Part shown: positions 36,891 to 45,522 of the stretch, piece after piece
How positions within the stretch are numbered: the first letter of the stretch is position 1
Layout of the letters: each line of letters starts with the position of its first letter
Origin: Nocardia salmonicida NBRC 13393
GTDB lineage: Bacteria; Actinomycetota; Actinomycetes; Mycobacteriales; Mycobacteriaceae
Assembly (NCBI RefSeq): GCF_001613085.1
Contig: NZ_BDBR01000012.1
Coordinates: forward strand, 124,001 to 188,000
DNA: 64,000 nt
Direction of reading: 5' to 3'
Position numbers and translations under genes: made by a program
The notes under the pieces: generated by a model
Told to the model about the DNA's origin: nothing
The model's input: the letters and a program-made list of their open reading frames with translations, nothing else
Database searches by the model: none

Positions 36891-37883
36891 ATGACAACAC
36901 GACGTGGCTTAGCGATCGGCTGTGGTGGCCTCCTCGGCTTCGCCTGGACCGCCGTAGCCCTCGACGCCGTCGAACGCGCGATGAACTGGGACACCCGCAC
37001 CGCCGATGTCTTGATCGGCACCTCCGCGGGCGCGGAACTCGTGGCGGCGCTCGGCTCCGGGCGCACCCCCGCCGACCTGCTCGCCGCCCTCGACGCGGCT
37101 CCCGACGCCGACCCGATCCTGGCCGCGCACGTCGCCGTCGACCCCGGCAAAATTCCCCCGCTCCCCGGGCTCGGATTCCCCGGCCTCGGTCTGGTCGGCG
37201 CCGGTCTGCGCGCTCGCTCGCCCTACACCGCGCTGGCCGGCCTCCTGCCGCGCGGCCGCGGTGACGCCGGATGGTTGCGTTCCTTCGGTCAGGCGCTGAG
37301 TGGGCCGAGCGGCTGGGTGAGTCACCCCGCGACCTGGGTGGTCGGCGCCGACGCGGCGACGGGCGCGCGAGTCGCCTTCGGCGCGAACGAAACGGCCGAT
37401 GGCATCGTGACGGCCGGGACATCGGGCGCTGCCGGTGCGGAGCCGGTCGAACTGGGTGACGCGATCGCCGCGTCCTGGGCCATCCCCGGGTGGTTCCCCC
37501 CGGTGCGGATCGGCGGCAACGACTACGTCGACGGTGGTTCGGTGTCGTCGGTGTCGGCCGATCTGCTGGTGCCGCTGGAACTCGACGAGGTGGTGGTGAT
37601 CGCCCCGATGACGTCCGAGGGCGGCGCACCGGCCACCGGCCTTGACCGGGTCGAACGTCTGCTCCGCACACAGATGACCCGCGGCCTCGACCGAGAAGTG
37701 GCCCTGCTGCGCGCCGCGGGCACCCGGGTGATCCGCGTCGAACCCGGCCCGGAAGAACTCGCCGCCATGGGACCGAACTTCATGGATTCGGCCCGCCGCC
37801 CGGCCACCCTCGCCGCTGCCCGCCGCGCTATGGCGACCCGAGTCGCCGATGCGCTGCGCGGTCCCGCGGGCAGACTCGCGTGA
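36891..37883 (+). CDS. Patatin-like phospholipase
   Basis: A 330-aa patatin-family acyl hydrolase. The Ser-Asp dyad is visible: LAIGCGGLLGFAWT (oxyanion hole), VLIGTSAGAELV (GxSxG nucleophile, about residue 47) and DYVDGGSVSSVSADLL (DGG aspartate, about 217). These enzymes release fatty acids from phospholipids or acylglycerols. The message is probably leaderless (TAGTAT 7 nt before ATG) and controlled by the divergent TetR. The downstream monooxygenase-SDR pair is 186 bp away after a hairpin. Confidence 0.88.
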   Translation: MTTRRGLAIGCGGLLGFAWTAVALDAVERAMNWDTRTADVLIGTSAGAELVAALGSGRTPADLLAALDAAPDADPILAAHVAVDPGKIPPLPGLGFPGLGLVGAGLRARSPYTALAGLLPRGRGDAGWLRSFGQALSGPSGWVSHPATWVVGADAATGARVAFGANETADGIVTAGTSGAAGAEPVELGDAIAASWAIPGWFPPVRIGGNDYVDGGSVSSVSADLLVPLELDEVVVIAPMTSEGGAPATGLDRVERLLRTQMTRGLDREVALLRAAGTRVIRVEPGPEELAAMGPNFMDSARRPATLAAARRAMATRVADALRGPAGRLA

Positions 37884-37966
37884 ATCGCCCTTTCGCGAAG
37901 CGCCTTCCGAGAGCTCTCGGTAGCGGTCGACGACCACGCAGCGCGTTCCCGACTCGGGGTCGGGTC

Positions 37967-37991
37967 GGCCGACGCCGTCGCTGCGTCGGCC
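37967..37991. terminator. Hairpin between patatin and monooxygenase genes
   Basis: GGCCGACG/CGTCGGCC, a perfect 8-bp stem around a 9-nt loop. Confidence 0.45.
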
Positions 37992-38069
37992 CTCGTGCCA
38001 GGTAGTCGGTTCCGTATCTACTCGCGCCGTGATCGGCGCGCCGCTCGTTTAGTTCGAAGGAGAAATCGT

Positions 38070-39545
38070 ATGAGCCGCCACCACGAGGTCGTTGTGATCG
38101 GAGCGGGAGTGTCCGGCATCTGTGCCGCGATCAAGTTGATCGAGGCCGGGGTCGAGGATGTGGTGATCGTCGAGAAAGCCGAAACCTTCGGCGGCACCTG
38201 GCGGGCCAACACCTACCCCGGCTGCGCGTGCGATGTTCCGTCCGGCCTGTACTCGTTCTCCTTCGCGCCGAACAGTGAGTGGTCGCGGCTGTTCGCGACC
38301 CAACCCGAGATCCTCGACTACGTCGACCGGGTGGCGCGCGAGCACGGGCTGGCCGAGCACACCCGCTTCGGCGTGACGGTCGAGGGTTCGCGGTTCGACG
38401 ATGCCGCGCAGCTGTGGCGGCTGGAAACCAGCGAAGGCCCGCTGAGCGCCCGTTTCGTCGTCTCGGCCGCCGGTCCGTGGAACGAACCGCGCCTGCCCGA
38501 GATTCCGGGTCTGGCCGAATTCCCCGGCGAGGTCTTCCATTCCGCGCGCTGGAACCACGATTACGACCTGCGTGGCAAGCGGGTCGCGGTGGTCGGGTCC
38601 GGTGCGTCCGCGGTGCAGTTCGTGCCCGCGATCCAGCCCGAGGTCGCCGAACTGCACCTGTTCCAGCGCACCGCGCAGTGGGTGCTGCCGAAACTCGATC
38701 ACCGCGTACCCGGCTTCGAGAAGAAGGTGATGCGCCGATTCCCGTTCGCGCACAAGGCCTTGCGCTCGACCGAGTACGCCCTGATGGAAGGTCTCGGGGT
38801 GGCGTTCCGGCATCCGCGACCGCTGATGCAGACCGTGCAGGCCGTGGGTTCGGCGTATCTGCGTGCCGTGGTGCGTGATCCGGCACTGCGGGCGAAGCTG
38901 CGGCCGGACTACCTGCTCGGCTGCAAGCGAATCCTCTTCTCCAACAGCTATCTCCAGTCGCTGACCAAGAGCAACGTCGACGTGCACGCCACCGGGGTCG
39001 CCGAATTCCGTGGCAACACCGTGGTCGGTGTCGACGGCACCACCGCCGAGGTCGACGCCGTCATCCTCGGTACCGGCTTCCACATCCTCGACACCCCCCT
39101 GTCCGACATCGTCCGCAGCGCCGACGGCCGCACGCTGGCCGAGCATTGGCAGGGCTCGCCCGAGGCCTACCTCGGCACCGTCACCACCGGTTTCCCCAAC
39201 GCGTTCACCGTGCTCGGCCCCAGCCTCGGCACCGGCCACTCCTCGGCGTTCGCCATCCTCGAAGCCCAGGTCGCCTTCCTCGTCTCGGCGATCGAGAGCG
39301 CCCGGCGCGAAGGCTGGGCGGGGCTGGATGTGCGTCCCGAAGTGCAGGCGCGCTACGTCGACCAGGTGCAAACCGCGCTGGCGAGCACCGTCTACAACGC
39401 GGGCGGCTGCCACAGTTATTACATGGATGCCAACGGCCGCAACAGTTTCAGCTGGCCCTGGTCGACCGGTGAGCTCACCACCCGCGTCAGTGCGTTCGAC
39501 CCCACCGACTTCACCATCACCCACGACGCGACGGTGCCCGCATGA
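38070..39545 (+). CDS. Flavin-dependent (Baeyer-Villiger type) monooxygenase
   Basis: A 491-aa FAD/NADPH monooxygenase. It has an N-terminal Rossmann motif VVIGAGVSGICAAIKL, the FAD block TFGGTWRANTYPGCACDVPS, the BVMO-type fingerprint FPGEVFHSARWNHD, a second NADPH motif VAVVGSGASAVQF and the C-terminal ILGTGFH. Such enzymes insert oxygen next to ketones of steroids, terpenes or fatty ketones. The start has an excellent GAAGGAGA site. An SDR gene follows 34 bp later, and the usual partnership is alcohol to ketone to ester. Confidence 0.9.
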   Translation: MSRHHEVVVIGAGVSGICAAIKLIEAGVEDVVIVEKAETFGGTWRANTYPGCACDVPSGLYSFSFAPNSEWSRLFATQPEILDYVDRVAREHGLAEHTRFGVTVEGSRFDDAAQLWRLETSEGPLSARFVVSAAGPWNEPRLPEIPGLAEFPGEVFHSARWNHDYDLRGKRVAVVGSGASAVQFVPAIQPEVAELHLFQRTAQWVLPKLDHRVPGFEKKVMRRFPFAHKALRSTEYALMEGLGVAFRHPRPLMQTVQAVGSAYLRAVVRDPALRAKLRPDYLLGCKRILFSNSYLQSLTKSNVDVHATGVAEFRGNTVVGVDGTTAEVDAVILGTGFHILDTPLSDIVRSADGRTLAEHWQGSPEAYLGTVTTGFPNAFTVLGPSLGTGHSSAFAILEAQVAFLVSAIESARREGWAGLDVRPEVQARYVDQVQTALASTVYNAGGCHSYYMDANGRNSFSWPWSTGELTTRVSAFDPTDFTITHDATVPA

Positions 39546-39579
39546 GCGCCCGCGCCGACAACCGACGAGAGGCCACGAC

Positions 39580-40413
39580 ATGAGCTACCCCCGGATCGAC
39601 CTCGAAGGCGCCACCATCGCGATCACCGGCGCCGCGCGCGGCATCGGACTCGCCACGGCCAAAGCCTTTGTCGAGCAAGGCGCGTACGTCGCGCTCGGTG
39701 ACCTCGACGAAGCGCTGGCCGTGCAGGCCGCCGCCGAGATCGGCGACCACGCGATCGGCCACGCGCTCGACGTCACCGACAAGGCCTCCTACGCGGCGTT
39801 TCTCGATGCGACTGCCCAGTGGCGCGGCCCGCTGGACGTGCTGGTGAACAACGCGGGCGTGATGCCGAACGGCCCGTTCCTCGACCAGTCCGACCGCATC
39901 GACCAGCTCACCATGGACGTCAACGTCTACGGCGTCATCCACGGCATGCGCCTAGCCCTGCCCGCGATGGTCGCGCGCGGCTACGGCCACGTCGTGAACG
40001 TGGCCTCGCTGGCGGGCAAGTTCCCGATCAAGGGGTTGGCCGTGTACAACGCCAGCAAGTACGCGGTGGTCGGCCTGACCGCCGCCACCAGGCTGGAGAT
40101 GGACGCCACCGGAGTGAGTGTGAGCGCGGTCCTCCCGTCCGCGGTGCGCACCGAACTCAGCTCCGGTATCGACTACGGCATCCTGCCCGCCGTCGACCCC
40201 GAAGACATCGCCGCCGCCGTGGTCCGCACGGTCAGGACCCGCGCGGCCGAGACCGCGGTGCCCGGGTATGTCGGCGCGCTGGCCAACGCGTCCGGTCTCG
40301 TGCCGGAGCCGGTGATGCGGGCCTTGCGCAAGGCGGCCCACGACGACGCCGCGATCACTCGCGTCGACGACAACGCCCGCCGCGTGTACCTGGACCGCAT
40401 CGAAAAGCAGTGA
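39580..40413 (+). CDS. Short-chain dehydrogenase/reductase
   Basis: A 277-aa classical SDR: ITGAARGIGLATAKAF (TGxxxGxG), VLVNNAGVMPNGP (NNAG), and the active site Ser in VVNVASLAGKF with YNASKYAVVG (YxxxK). It probably oxidises the alcohol that supplies the ketone to the monooxygenase encoded 34 bp upstream, or recycles a related carbonyl. The ATG at 39580 is preceded by CGAGAGG. Confidence 0.9.
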   Translation: MSYPRIDLEGATIAITGAARGIGLATAKAFVEQGAYVALGDLDEALAVQAAAEIGDHAIGHALDVTDKASYAAFLDATAQWRGPLDVLVNNAGVMPNGPFLDQSDRIDQLTMDVNVYGVIHGMRLALPAMVARGYGHVVNVASLAGKFPIKGLAVYNASKYAVVGLTAATRLEMDATGVSVSAVLPSAVRTELSSGIDYGILPAVDPEDIAAAVVRTVRTRAAETAVPGYVGALANASGLVPEPVMRALRKAAHDDAAITRVDDNARRVYLDRIEKQ

Positions 40414-40458
40414 GGTAACCACCACTCGGGTGCCCGGCGTGGTCGGCGCAGCGGGCGA

Positions 40459-41049
40459 TCACTCGCGCTCATGCAGGACCTGGTCGACCAAGCCGTATTC
40501 GAGCGCGGTCTCGGCGGTGAAGACCCGGTCCCGATCGGTGTCGCGGCGCAGGGTTTCCGGGGTCTGGCCGGTGTGCTTGGACAGGATCGCCTCGATCGCC
40601 GCGCGCATCCGGACGATCTCGTCGGCCTGCAGGATCAGGTCGGGAATGGTGCCCTGGCCGCGAGTCGCCGGTTGGTGCAACACGATTCGAGTGTGCGGGA
40701 GCATCGCGCGGTGGCCGGGCGCGCCGCCGGCGAGCAGGACGGCACCGACGGCGATTGCCTGGCCGACGCAGGTGGTGTGCACCGGCGCCTTGATGAATCG
40801 CATGGTGTCGTACACGGCCAGCATGGCGGACAGGTCGCCGCCTTCGCAGTTGATGTAGAGGCTGATCGCCTGGCCGGGGCTGTCGGATTCCAGATGCAGC
40901 AGCTGGGCGATGAGCGCGTTGGCGACGCCGGAGTCGATGGGGGTGCCCAGGTAGACGATGCGTTCGCTGAGCAGGTGCGAGTAGATGTCGGTGATCCGCT
41001 CACCGCCGCCGCGATGCTGCGACACGACATTGGGAATGGTGTAGGTCAT
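40459..41049 (-). CDS. ClpP-family subunit with catalytic Ser replaced by Ala
   Basis: A 196-aa ClpP homolog. The fold is complete: LLSERIVYLGTPIDSGVANA, LYINCEGGDLSAMLAVYDTM, MLPHTRIVLHQPATRGQG and DRVFTAETALEYGLVDQV. The nucleophile position in the family motif GQAASMG reads GQAIAVG, so residue 100 is alanine (codon GCC, 40750-40752), while the catalytic His (125) and Asp (DRVFTA) remain. It resembles inactive ClpR-type subunits and probably assembles with the intact ClpP encoded 40 bp upstream in the same operon. Confidence 0.88.
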   Translation of the reverse strand: MTYTIPNVVSQHRGGGERITDIYSHLLSERIVYLGTPIDSGVANALIAQLLHLESDSPGQAISLYINCEGGDLSAMLAVYDTMRFIKAPVHTTCVGQAIAVGAVLLAGGAPGHRAMLPHTRIVLHQPATRGQGTIPDLILQADEIVRMRAAIEAILSKHTGQTPETLRRDTDRDRVFTAETALEYGLVDQVLHERE

Positions 41050-41089
41050 GAGCTCGCCTTCCTGACGATGGTGTTTCGGGGACCGGCTC

Positions 41090-41695
41090 TCATGCGGTGA
41101 TCCCGATGTGGTGACGGTTCGGAACGACCTGGTCGAAGGATTCGACGATGTGGTCGATGAATCCGTACTCGAGTGCCTGGGGCGCGGTGAACCAGCGGTC
41201 GTGCAGCGAGTCCTCGTAGATGCGGTCGAAGGGTTGGCCGGTGTCGGCGGCGATGAGGCCGAGCACCGTGTCGACGGTGTGGCGCAGATCGTCGGCCTGC
41301 ACCTCCACCTCCACCGCGCTGCCGCCGATTCCCGCCGACCCCTGGTGCATGAGGACGCGGGCGTGGGGCAGGGCGTAGCGCTTACCCGGCGTTCCGGAGG
41401 AGAGCAGGAATTGTCCTGCGCTGCATGCCAATCCGAGAGCCAGCGTGGAGACCTCGCAGGGAACGAGCCGCATCACATCGCGGATCGCCAGCATCGAGGG
41501 AACCGAACCGCCGGGGGAGTGGATCCACAGCGATATTCCGGCTTCCGGGGATTGTGCTGCGAGGGTGAGTAATTGGGTGATGAGCAGGGTGCCGTTGTCG
41601 TCGTCGAGGGGGCCGTCGAGGACGAGGATTCGGCGGCCGAACAGTTGTTCGCGGGCTCGCCAGCTGAACATCGGGGTCTTGTCGTCGTGTGCCAT
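41090..41695 (-). CDS. ClpP-family protease subunit with intact triad
   Basis: A 201-aa ClpP homolog. The catalytic residues are in place: Ser92 in LGLACSAGQFLLSSG, His117 in ARVLMHQGSAG and Asp in HDRWFTAPQALEYGFID. SLWIHSPGGSVPSMLAIRDV is the strand/oxyanion region. It is distinct from the housekeeping ClpP1P2 pair expected after tig, so this is an accessory pair. It is the first gene of the operon with the Ser-to-Ala paralog. The start at 41695 was chosen at MAHDDKTPMF; a large dyad lies about 40-70 bp upstream and a ClgR/PopR-like regulator is encoded nearby. Confidence 0.88.
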   Translation of the reverse strand: MAHDDKTPMFSWRAREQLFGRRILVLDGPLDDDNGTLLITQLLTLAAQSPEAGISLWIHSPGGSVPSMLAIRDVMRLVPCEVSTLALGLACSAGQFLLSSGTPGKRYALPHARVLMHQGSAGIGGSAVEVEVQADDLRHTVDTVLGLIAADTGQPFDRIYEDSLHDRWFTAPQALEYGFIDHIVESFDQVVPNRHHIGITA

Positions 41696-41734
41696 GAGTC
41701 CACGGTGCCTCGCGCCCACCCCCGCGCGCCGCCG

Positions 41735-41768
41735 TTGCTGCCCCCAGCAGATCTGCTCACAGCAGCAA
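41735..41768. promoter_or_regulatory. Nested dyad upstream of the clpP pair
   Basis: A perfect 12-bp palindrome AGCAGATCTGCT (41746-41757) sits inside a second inverted repeat, TTGCTG (41735-41740) and CAGCAA (41763-41768), both centred on the same point. It is 40-73 bp upstream of the first clpP start. Confidence 0.55.
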
Positions 41769-41805
41769 GATCGTCCAGCGCAGGGCGCGGGGTTCCGGAC
41801 AGGGC

Positions 41806-41842
41806 AAGGGCCCGGTGCGGCGACATCGCGCACCGGGCCCTT
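41806..41842 (-). terminator. Terminator after pepN
   Basis: A perfect 14-bp stem AAGGGCCCGGTGCG/CGCACCGGGCCCTT with a 9-nt loop, 8 nt after the pepN stop. Confidence 0.8.
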
Positions 41843-41850
41843 CGGTCGAG

Positions 41851-44442
41851 CTACTTGGCGTCGAATTCCCGTGCGCGCAGGGAACGTTCGATGCCCGCTC
41901 GGCCCTCGGAGACGAGGCGGTACAGGGCGGGCGGGTGGTCGCCTGCCAGGAACTCGTCGGCCTTGGTGACCGCTTCCTCGGTGATCGCCCAGTGCGGGTA
42001 CAGGCCGATCACGACGGTCTGCGCGACCTCGCTCGAGCGGCGGTCCCACACCGCGGGGATCTCGGCGAAGTACTTGTCCACGTACGGCGCGAGCACGTCA
42101 CCCTGACCGGCGGGGGCGAACCCGCCGACGATGGCGCGGGCGGTGATGTTGGGCACCGAGTCGTCGCCCATCACCGTGTCCCACGCCTGTGCCTTGACCT
42201 CGGCGATCGGGCGCGCGGTGGCCGCGGTGGCCGCCTGACGCTTGCCCGCCGCGGTCGGATCGCCCTGCAGTTCGGCGTCGATGGTCGGGGAGGCCGGACC
42301 GTCGGCGTCGATCCGACCCGCCGCGGCCAGCGCGGTGATGACGCGCCAGCGCAGGTCGGTGTCGACGGTGAGACCGGGCAGACCGGCCGCCGCCGGGTCG
42401 GCGTCGAGCAGCTGGGTCAGCACCTCGGTGTGGCGCGTTTCCAGCTTCGCTCCGGTCAATGCGTTGACGAAGGCGAGCTGGTGATCCGAACCCGCCTCGG
42501 CGCCGCGGGCCAGCTCGAGCAGCCGGTCGGCGTATGCCGCCCAGCCCTCCTGGTCGGCCCACGCCGGGTCGGCGTAGCTCGAGATGGCGGTGTTGGCCTG
42601 CATGAGCAGCCGCTGCACCACTCCGATCTCGGATTCGGAGCCGATTCCGCGCTGCACGAGGGCGACGAAATCGCGGGCCTTCATCTCGGCCTGACGGGTC
42701 ATCTCCCAGGCCGCCGACCAAGCCAGCGTGCGCGGCAGCGAATCGGCGATGTCACCGACGCGCTGCACGACCACGTCGAGCGAGTCGGGGTCGAGGCGCA
42801 GCGAGCAGTAGGTGAGGTCGTCGTCGTTGACCAGCACCAGCGCACCGCGCGGCACGCCGACGAGCTCGGGCACCTCGGTGCGCCCGGCGGCGTCGAGATC
42901 GAGTTCGACTCGCTTGGTACGCACCAGCTTGCCGTCGACATCGTCGTAGATACCCACGGCGATCCGGTGCACGCGGTACTCGCCCGCGCCCGGCGTGGCG
43001 CCTTCCTGCACGACCGCGAAGCTCGAGAACGTGCCATCGGCCGCGACGACGAAATCGGGGCGAAGGATGTTGAGCCCGGTGGTCTTGAGCCACTGCGTGC
43101 CCCAGTCCGACAGGTCACGCCCCGACGCCTTCTCCAGCGCCGCGAGCAGATCGTCGAAAGTGGCGTTGCCGTAGGCATGATCGGCGAAGTAGTCGCGCAG
43201 ACCGGCCAGGAACGGCTGCAGCCCCACGTAGGCGACCAGCTGCTTGAGCACCGAAGCGCCCTTGGCATAGGTGATGCCGTCGAAGTTCACCTCCACCGCG
43301 TGCAGGTCGGGGATGTCGGCGGCGATCGGGTGGGTCGAGGGCAGTTGGTCCTGGCGGTAGGCCCAGGACTTCTCCACATTCGCGAAAGTGGTCCAGGCGC
43401 TGGTGTATTCGGTGGCCTCGGCCTGGCACAGCACCGAGGCGAAGGTCGCGAACGACTCGTTCAACCACAGGTCGTCCCACCACTTCATGGTGACCAGGTC
43501 GCCGAACCACATGTGCGCCATCTCGTGCAGCACGGTCTCGGCACGACGCTCGTAGGACGCGCGGGTCACCTTGGACCGGAACACGTAGTCCTCGAGGTAA
43601 GTGACGGCGCCCGCGTTCTCCATCGCGCCCGCGTTGAACTCCGGCACGAACAGCTGGTCGTACTTGCCGAAGGCGTACGGCACGCCGAAGTTGTTGTGGT
43701 AGAACTCGAAACCCTGCTTGGTCTCGGTGAACAGCCGCTCGGCGTCCATGTGGTCGGCCAGCGAGGCGCGGCAGTACAGGCCGAGCGGAATCTCGCCGCT
43801 CGCGTCGGTGAAGGTGTCGGACCACTTCGCGTACGGGCCCGCGATCAGGGCGACCAGGTAGGTGCTCATCCGCGGGGTGGTGGCGAAGGTGTGGCGCACG
43901 ACCGCGCCGATCTCGTGCTGCTCGATATCGGCACCGTTGGAGATGACGGCCCAGTCCGCGGGCGCGGTGGCGACGATGTCGAAGGTGGCCTTGAGATCGG
44001 GCTGATCGAAGCAGGCGAACATCCGCTTGGCATCAGCGGTCTCGAACTGCGAGTACAGGTACACCTTGTCGTCGGTCGGATCGACGAACCGGTGCAGGCC
44101 CTCACCGGTATGTGAGTACTCGCAATCGGCCTCGACGACCAGTTCGTTGTTCTCGGCCAGCCCCGGCAACGCGATGCCGGTCGACTCGTCATAGGCGCTC
44201 ACATCGAGTGAGACCCCGTTGAGCGCCGCCGACCGCACTCGCTGCGCCACCAGATCGATGTAGGTGCTCGCACCAGGGGTGGCGGTGAAACTGACAGTGG
44301 TCTTCGATCCGAAGGTGTCCGACACCTCGGACCCCGCTCCGCGCGGCTGATCGGTGAGGTCGAGTTCGATCCGGTAGTTCTGCACGGCCACCACGGCCGC
44401 GCGTTCGACCGCCTGGTCGCGGGTGAGATTCGGGGCGGACAT
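41851..44442 (-). CDS. pepN: Aminopeptidase N (M1 family)
   Basis: An 863-aa zinc aminopeptidase equivalent to Rv2467. It carries the substrate-binding NAGAMENAGAVTYLED and the zinc motif VLHEMAHMWFGDLVTMKWWDDLWLNESFA (HEXXH-x18-E). An ERAP1-like C-terminal helical domain follows, as in actinobacterial/eukaryotic-type PepN. It trims N-terminal residues from peptides in the cytoplasm. The ATG at 44442 has a strong GAAGGAGAT site. It is divergent from purC and ends in a strong hairpin. Confidence 0.95.
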   Translation of the reverse strand: MSAPNLTRDQAVERAAVVAVQNYRIELDLTDQPRGAGSEVSDTFGSKTTVSFTATPGASTYIDLVAQRVRSAALNGVSLDVSAYDESTGIALPGLAENNELVVEADCEYSHTGEGLHRFVDPTDDKVYLYSQFETADAKRMFACFDQPDLKATFDIVATAPADWAVISNGADIEQHEIGAVVRHTFATTPRMSTYLVALIAGPYAKWSDTFTDASGEIPLGLYCRASLADHMDAERLFTETKQGFEFYHNNFGVPYAFGKYDQLFVPEFNAGAMENAGAVTYLEDYVFRSKVTRASYERRAETVLHEMAHMWFGDLVTMKWWDDLWLNESFATFASVLCQAEATEYTSAWTTFANVEKSWAYRQDQLPSTHPIAADIPDLHAVEVNFDGITYAKGASVLKQLVAYVGLQPFLAGLRDYFADHAYGNATFDDLLAALEKASGRDLSDWGTQWLKTTGLNILRPDFVVAADGTFSSFAVVQEGATPGAGEYRVHRIAVGIYDDVDGKLVRTKRVELDLDAAGRTEVPELVGVPRGALVLVNDDDLTYCSLRLDPDSLDVVVQRVGDIADSLPRTLAWSAAWEMTRQAEMKARDFVALVQRGIGSESEIGVVQRLLMQANTAISSYADPAWADQEGWAAYADRLLELARGAEAGSDHQLAFVNALTGAKLETRHTEVLTQLLDADPAAAGLPGLTVDTDLRWRVITALAAAGRIDADGPASPTIDAELQGDPTAAGKRQAATAATARPIAEVKAQAWDTVMGDDSVPNITARAIVGGFAPAGQGDVLAPYVDKYFAEIPAVWDRRSSEVAQTVVIGLYPHWAITEEAVTKADEFLAGDHPPALYRLVSEGRAGIERSLRAREFDAK

Positions 44443-44534
44443 TGATCTCCTTCGTCGTCGACGAACACGGCACGGTAGTTCGGCGTCCACAATGCCACTT
44501 GCCGTCGGCGCCCGCTCACGAGTTTCCGGCGACG

Positions 44535-44577
44535 GGTGGGCCGGTAGGCATGAGAGCGGCAACAGGTGGGCCGGTAG
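44535..44577 (+). repeat. Direct repeat in the purC promoter
   Basis: GGTGGGCCGGTAG occurs at 44535-44547 and 44565-44577, 30 bp apart, in the pepN-purC divergent region. The second copy runs into TAGAGT, a possible purC -10. Confidence 0.6.
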
Positions 44578-44626
44578 AGTTCGGGGAAACCCGCAGGTAC
44601 CGCACCGGAGATTCGGAGGCTCGACG

Positions 44627-45463
44627 TTGAAGCATGTGCACGCCGGGAAAGTTCGCGACCTCTACGAGGACGGCGACACCCTGCTGCTCGTCGCGTCGGA
44701 CCGGGTTTCGGTCTACGACGTGGTGCTGCCGACGCCGATTCCGGACAAGGGCGCGTTGCTGACGCAGCTGTCGAACTGGTGGTTCGAGTACTTCACGGGG
44801 ATTCCGAATCATGTGATCTCGGCGACCGATGTGCCCGCGGAGTTCGCGGGGCGTGGGATTCGGGTGAAGCCGCTGAAGATGCTGGCTGTCGAGTGCATCG
44901 CGCGCGGGTATCTGACCGGGTCGGGGCTCAAGGAGTACGAGCGGTCGGGGACGGTGTCGGGGATCGCGCTGCCCGCGGGTCTGCGCGACGGCGACAAGCT
45001 GCCCGAGCCGATCTTCACGCCGTCGACCAAGGCTTCCGAGGGGCACGACGAGGCGATCAGCTTCGCCGATGTGGTGAACCAGGAGGGCCGTGAGGTCGCC
45101 GAGAAGCTGCGCGATCTGACCCTCGAGATCTACTCGCGCGGGGCCGAGCACGCGGCGAAGGCGGGCGTGATCGTCGCCGATACGAAAGTCGAATTCGGCT
45201 GGGACGGTGATGTGCTCACCCTCGGGGACGAGGTGCTGACCTCGGACTCCTCGCGCTTCTGGCCTGCCGACGAGTGGGAGCCGGGCCGCGCCCAGAGCTC
45301 CTTCGACAAGCAGTTCGTGCGCGACTGGTCGACCTCCACCGGCTGGAACAAGGAATACCCGGGCCCGGAGATCCCCGCCGAGGTCGTCGAAGGCACTCGC
45401 CGCAAGTACGAAGAGGCTTTCGAGCGCATCACCGGCCAGAAATGGACCGGGATCCAGGCTTGA
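44627..45463 (+). CDS. purC: Phosphoribosylaminoimidazole-succinocarboxamide synthase
   Basis: A 278-aa SAICAR synthetase. HVHAGKVRDLYEDGDTLLLVASDRVSVYD (ATP-binding), VECIARGYLTGSGLKEYERS and IVADTKVEFGWDGD with DEVLTSDSSRFWPADEWEPG are signature segments. It joins CAIR and aspartate in purine synthesis. The start is a TTG at 44627 seven bases after CGGAGG; no ATG is available nearby in frame, and this matches the usual N-terminus. It faces HxlR convergently, with a GC hairpin between them. Confidence 0.94.
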   Translation: MKHVHAGKVRDLYEDGDTLLLVASDRVSVYDVVLPTPIPDKGALLTQLSNWWFEYFTGIPNHVISATDVPAEFAGRGIRVKPLKMLAVECIARGYLTGSGLKEYERSGTVSGIALPAGLRDGDKLPEPIFTPSTKASEGHDEAISFADVVNQEGREVAEKLRDLTLEIYSRGAEHAAKAGVIVADTKVEFGWDGDVLTLGDEVLTSDSSRFWPADEWEPGRAQSSFDKQFVRDWSTSTGWNKEYPGPEIPAEVVEGTRRKYEEAFERITGQKWTGIQA

Positions 45464-45469
45464 CCCGAG

Positions 45470-45497
45470 GCGGCGCCGGTCGATGTTGCGGCGCCGC
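45470..45497. terminator. Hairpin between purC and hxlR
   Basis: GCGGCGCC/GGCGCCGC, an 8-bp stem with a 12-nt loop, 6 nt after the purC stop. Confidence 0.55.
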
Positions 45498-45522
45498 ACT
45501 ACTTCTGACCGGGGATGTCGCG

